From an uncultured Methanomassiliicoccales archaeon (GTDB lineage: Archaea > Thermoplasmatota > Thermoplasmata > SG8-5): a stretch of DNA of 24,573 nucleotides. Below are positions 23,001-24,573 of the stretch, one piece after another. The stretch's first letter is position 1, and every line of letters begins with the position of its first letter. Below the pieces are notes generated by a model that searched no databases, had not been told where the DNA came from, and saw only the letters and a program-made list of their open reading frames with translations. Made by a program: the position numbers and the translations under genes. Location of the stretch: the NCBI GenBank assembly GCA_938004075.1, contig CALKWP010000044.1, positions 1 to 24,573 on the forward strand, written 5' to 3'.

Positions 23001-23443
23001 CGGCAAAGGTTGATCAGCCGATTCCCGAGGGCCAGATTCAGTGCTCCTCGTGCAAAACTCTGCTTGACAATGATGCGGTAATGTGTTATAATTGCGGCGA
23101 GATGATACCTCAGAATGCCGCGCAGGCCGCGCAAGTTAAGGCAGCAGAGCCAGTTTCTGCAAAACCCGAACCCGCAAAGCCCGCTGTTGCCGAGATGCCC
23201 TGCCCTGGCTGCCAGACAATGATACCCAATGATTCCGTGATATGCTTTGTCTGCGGCCAGGAGATAGCGCCATCCCCAACCACATCATCGGACACAGCCG
23301 ACATCCCCTGCCCGGCATGCGGCACCAGCCTTTCGTTTGACGCAGTGATGTGTTATGCCTGTGGTCAGACGATTGAGCAGAAATCCGCGCCCAAACCGGC
23401 TGCTGAGGCGCCGAAGGTAGTGAAGAAGAAAAGAGTGATCTGA
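20030..23443 (+). CDS. Giant coiled-coil protein with three C-terminal zinc ribbons
   Basis: 1137 residues, no named family. Residues 8-26 match the start of the 322-residue paralogue at 4334 (W8, then EEFKKREQE). Residues 15 to about 960 are an almost unbroken coiled coil of heptad-like units rich in AERE, SEKE and SRE; at 0.15 nm per residue a single helix would be about 140 nm long. Near residues 654-863 lie three 70-residue repeats. A Pro/Ala/Glu linker leads to three ribbons (C1005-C1022, C1058-C1075, C1094-C1111, all C-x2-C-x10-C-x2-C), and the protein ends in KKKRVI, like the paralogue. There is no ATPase head, so it is not an SMC or Rad50. A filament, spacer or scaffold role is inference. 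No signal peptide or membrane segment. Confidence 0.85.
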   Translation: MAREETSWDDFINQLEEFKKREQEILTRDASLRTEIQEMEARANDIESRTKTLEEKSSELAEKEQALAETTKSLDAREQELSQRTADVDNKFALLADREAEVQRKAEISEEQLSTREGNLAEKEQAIISRENSVADLEREVEKRASEAETRKSELASIEEALSQRESELSARESELKERMDFATKLSAELDERSAGIADTERVLAEIEEKASARDSELSALAIEIKDRESAISQKEAEFTERENQIAAHTEELAARENNLAEREEKLNAESSALATSRQEFESERIELQSKKDALAEAETALRQFEKELAEKDSSIAEKEIHIKNRDEALAEAEKSLRSLEEQLAEREAALSGKENTLAEKENKIAEDSESLAKRMAEFATMESELQARDQRLAEREAELAGKEAQLQNREASLSELEQSTRQLGTQMTEREASISARENDLTARESKFAEDSQSLEARMQELAERDKAISEKEKDLKAMEESLLEKDNRISEKETALRSKDEEFTARQTEFAAMEEQKRITLDSRAAELDTREANLRSREEGLDTGLAEREQSLAAREKELIGREEEASKGIAEREAALTLKEQEIENKLRNAQESEEALQSTLAIKQSEMEKNEIQLNEKLENLASRESALAEREETLTNAQAQLAEKEKQLQDMENSLKAAEEKLIAEKEALAASMAGVAGAEILQQQLAQSNSEIEKLNAEMDSTTSTLQSQLSDKENQLQELENRLKAAEQELGLEKEKLAASMAGVAGAEILQQQLAQSNSEIERLRAEIENSRTSAQSQLSEKEMRLQESESKLKAAEQELGLEKEKLAASMAGVAGAEALQQQLAQSNSEMERLKGELEAMRTSHTEKDSAAKSELAQLESSLAARESEIKDAASSIEKSKEELRAKTAALASKEAEIDEIKQKLETQRNTIEKVRNDLALKAAVYEAREKELLAREAIIELKEKSSVHPSPVQSAPAPKIEPAPSPVAAPEPVKELEVVIEPAKVDQPIPEGQIQCSSCKTLLDNDAVMCYNCGEMIPQNAAQAAQVKAAEPVSAKPEPAKPAVAEMPCPGCQTMIPNDSVICFVCGQEIAPSPTTSSDTADIPCPACGTSLSFDAVMCYACGQTIEQKSAPKPAAEAPKVVKKKRVI
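21989..22618 (+). repeat. Three in-frame 210-bp tandem repeats inside the giant coiled-coil gene
   Basis: Units begin at 21989, 22199 and 22409, each 210 bases (70 residues, ten heptads). Each begins LQ(D/E), contains LAASMAGVAGAE, then LQQQLAQSNSE. The second and third units are the most alike. The period is a whole number of heptads, so the coiled-coil register is kept across copies. The small-residue AGVAGAE segment would make a kink or hinge at the same place in each unit. Confidence 0.9.
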
Positions 23444-23478
23444 ACGGGTTATTAATCAGCTTGAAATTATGATATGTA

Positions 23479-23493
23479 ATATACAACTTCCAC
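23479..23493 (+). repeat. 15-bp direct repeat, copy 1
   Basis: ATATACAACTTCCAC, identical to 24007-24021. The two copies flank the 129-residue Cys-rich gene. The next bases are also similar (CTG against TTG). Confidence 0.6.
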
Positions 23494-23570
23494 CTGTTGA
23501 GGCGAAGTATGCAGATATACTGCCAGGAATCATTAAATCCCACAAATAGTTTCACAGTCCAGTGAGATAA

Positions 23571-23960
23571 ATGATGGAGAAAATGATACTTGATAATCAT
23601 TGCACGCGTTGCAAAGAACCGCTGATAAAGGCCACCAATGTCCAGAGAAGATTGCTGGACCTTGCCTTCGTTGAAATGGCCCTGGACCTGGGGACGGGGG
23701 ACCGGGCACAGCTTCTGGCCGCCCTGGGCACCATAAAAAATGACCTGGAGTTCCTCATGGACGGGCACTATGAATGCCCCAGGTGCGGCAAAAGTTACGC
23801 GTGCATATTCTGTGGCGATGAGCTGCGATTCGACCCGCGCGGAAGATTTACCGCATGCCCGAAATGCAATAGGGAATATCATTTCATAGACCTGGAAGGC
23901 GCCAAAAAACAGCTCATGTTGCAGTATGAGGCGGAAATGGCCGCGTCAAAAAAAGGATGA
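23571..23960 (+). CDS. Small protein with several Cys pairs, unknown
   Basis: 129 residues from ATG 23571 (ATG 23574 is possible). An N-terminal pair CTRC, a helical segment (about 20-60, RRLLDLAFVEMALDLG), then CPRCGKSYACIFCG and CPKCNREYHFID. This gives four CxxC-type pairs, enough for two zinc sites. I do not recognise the family. An ATTAAAT box at 23532-23538 is 36 bases before the ATG. It is flanked by the 15-bp repeats and followed by the structured non-coding end of the contig. Confidence 0.7.
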   Translation: MMEKMILDNHCTRCKEPLIKATNVQRRLLDLAFVEMALDLGTGDRAQLLAALGTIKNDLEFLMDGHYECPRCGKSYACIFCGDELRFDPRGRFTACPKCNREYHFIDLEGAKKQLMLQYEAEMAASKKG

Positions 23961-24006
23961 TTTCGCTGCTCAAATAGCCAGCATTCTGGCGGGTTCTTCA
24001 TAAGCC

Positions 24007-24021
24007 ATATACAACTTCCAC
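24007..24021 (+). repeat. 15-bp direct repeat, copy 2
   Basis: Identical to 23479-23493. A partial third match (GCCATACACAAC) lies at 24385-24396, sharing the GCCATA that precedes copy 2 but not the rest of the repeat. Confidence 0.6.
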
Positions 24022-24029
24022 TTGAAAGC

Positions 24030-24182
24030 CGCCGGGTTGGCGGGCGCCCGTGAACAATGCAATTTGCTTGGAATCGGAAAACATTGCATCCAGAATGCTT
24101 CGAGAAAGTTTTCCGACCCTGGCCGAATTCCTCTGATTCTGTTAGGAGGGATTCGGAACTCGGCCGGGCGCTAACAGCCCGC
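24030..24182. ncRNA. Candidate structured RNA or DNA block A
   Basis: Closing helix GCGGGC (24040-24045) with GCCCGC (24177-24182). Inside: a 9-bp stem TCGGAAAAC (24074-24082) with GTTTTCCGA (24108-24116) that holds a 4-bp mini-hairpin (24086-24098), and an 11-bp stem 24123-24133 with 24146-24156 (one G-T pair), extended by 5 bp 24118-24122 with 24164-24168. An alternative pairing, GCATTCTGG (23981-23989) with CCAGAATGC (24090-24098), would open the mini-hairpin. It does not match the conserved elements of RNase P RNA or SRP RNA as I know them. Strand and transcription are unknown. Confidence 0.35.
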
Positions 24183-24228
24183 ACTGCATCATGATTCATT
24201 CTGTTATTTACTCGACATGACTTGAGGG

Positions 24229-24399
24229 CAGGTTGTGCATTTATCATTTTTTTTCATTATGCAGCGCTTTCGCTGGATTATGAAAAAATGATAAATTGCC
24301 ATTTCGGACTTGACAAAGTCAAGCCCTCATGTCATTCTATAATTTTTATAACGCTAACACTGATTTAATTAAAAAATATAGAATGCCATACACAACCTG
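24229..24399. ncRNA. Candidate structured RNA or DNA block B: four-way junction
   Basis: Closing helix CAGGTTGTG (24229-24237) with CACAACCTG (24391-24399), 9 bp perfect. Inside, three hairpins in series: 24239-24296 (14 bp, a two-T bulge, 3 bp, an internal loop and a 5-bp CAGCG/CGCTG stem with a CTTT loop), 24306-24326 (nine-position arms with one mismatch, AAA loop) and 24333-24385 (9 plus 5 bp with one bulge, 24-base loop). It could be an RNA, a mobile-element end or a DNA recombination site; no transposase or recombinase is nearby in the window. Confidence 0.4.
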
Positions 24400-24527
24400 T
24401 TTAACTGTCAAGCCTCTAGTATATTGTGGCTAAAGTTGTTAGTTGTTGCGGGCTGAATGCGTCGCACCAAGGCACTTCGCACGTACACCCCAACTCTATT
24501 AACTCATCTTCTATGAGTACTTTAAGA

Positions 24528-24573
24528 AGATCGGAAGAGCACACGTCTGAACTCCAGTCACGAATCACCATCT
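24528..24573. other. Illumina adapter and index read-through (artefact)
   Basis: Bases 24528-24561 match the TruSeq adapter exactly as I know it; 24562-24569 is the 8-base index position and 24570-24573 the start of the P7 flank. This is the same adapter as at the left end, in the opposite orientation. The index read here (GAATCACC) differs by one base from the left-end copy (GACTCACC after reverse complement). Confidence 0.98.

Larger units (their letters stand above)
23961..24527. other. 567-base stretch without a convincing gene, dense in inverted repeats
   Basis: No open frame here has family features, a promoter at good distance or typical codon use. The stretch holds a small hairpin GCCAG-CATT-CTGGC (23977-23990) after the last gene, the second 15-bp repeat, two strongly structured blocks listed separately, and then about 120 bases of unremarkable sequence before the adapter. 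Base composition from about 24190 on is more AT-rich than the coding part. Confidence 0.6.

Noticed and set aside
20030..23443. SMC- or Rad50-like ATPase
   Set aside because: No Walker A, Walker B or signature motif at either end; only coiled coil and zinc ribbons.
23879..24247. 122-residue minus-strand frame at the right end
   Set aside because: It overlaps the 129-residue gene, has no motif or promoter, and its sequence runs through the inverted repeats.
24030..24420. Known structured RNA (RNase P, SRP), tRNA or integron attC site
   Set aside because: The conserved RNase P and SRP elements I know, a tRNA T-loop, and a proper pair of attC core sites were not found; a covariance-model search would settle it.
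24343..24433. TTTTTAT box followed by ATG 24383 and a 16-codon frame
   Set aside because: The box is within a hairpin arm, the spacing is 37 bases and the peptide is very short with no conserved feature.
1..24573. CRISPR array, transposase, integrase or toxin-antitoxin pair
   Set aside because: No regularly spaced repeats other than coding repeats, and no recognisable recombinase; the nucleotidyltransferase gene has no antitoxin-like partner.

Overview
The window looks like one contig from a mesophilic archaeon, most likely in the Thermoplasmatota (for example relatives of Marine Benthic Group D or Methanomassiliicoccales; the rank below phylum is a guess). The archaeal signs are a glycerol-1-phosphate dehydrogenase (the enzyme that sets archaeal lipid stereochemistry), a UPF0179 protein, a single-domain KaiC-like ATPase, a DUF835 domain, and TATA-type promoters about 26 to 29 bases before many start codons (leaderless genes), with Shine-Dalgarno leaders at others. 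Both contig ends are uncut Illumina adapter (1-52 and 24528-24573), so the first gene is truncated and its first codons are artefact.

Left part (53-5302): a truncated protein that joins a zinc ribbon, a bacterial DnaA-type AAA+ module and a C-terminal DUF835 domain; a convergent 551-residue protein with three zinc ribbons, a Pro-rich linker carrying a thrice-repeated short motif, and a helical-repeat C-terminus; a KaiC-like ATPase transcribed away from it; and a 322-residue coiled-coil protein with two C-terminal zinc ribbons. A very large paralogue of the last one (1137 residues, three ribbons) lies at 20030-23443.

Middle part (5387-11454): a translationally coupled 3-methyladenine DNA glycosylase I and DUF3795 pair on the minus strand, a nucleotidyltransferase-fold protein, an S51-like peptidase, a conserved protein with a nuclease-like N-terminus and a winged-helix-like C-terminus, a 71-residue small ORF, formate-tetrahydrofolate ligase, and an SDR oxidoreductase that faces it across a symmetric TATA element.

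Right-centre (11561-19885): an acetate-uptake-family transporter, AMP-forming acetyl-CoA synthetase, a two-subunit family I CoA-transferase, glycerol-1-phosphate dehydrogenase, UPF0179, a GNAT acetyltransferase, a PhzF isomerase-like protein and an overlapping small membrane zinc-ribbon protein. Together with formate-tetrahydrofolate ligase these genes suggest uptake and activation of acetate and other short acids plus one-carbon handling; this is inference from gene content.

Right end (23571-24527): a small protein with several Cys pairs, then about 570 bases without a convincing gene but with unusually dense inverted repeats, including a possible four-way junction at 24229-24399. No CRISPR array, tRNA, rRNA or transposase was seen. 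The most interesting material is the DnaA/DUF835 hybrid, the coiled-coil/zinc-ribbon protein family and the structured right end.
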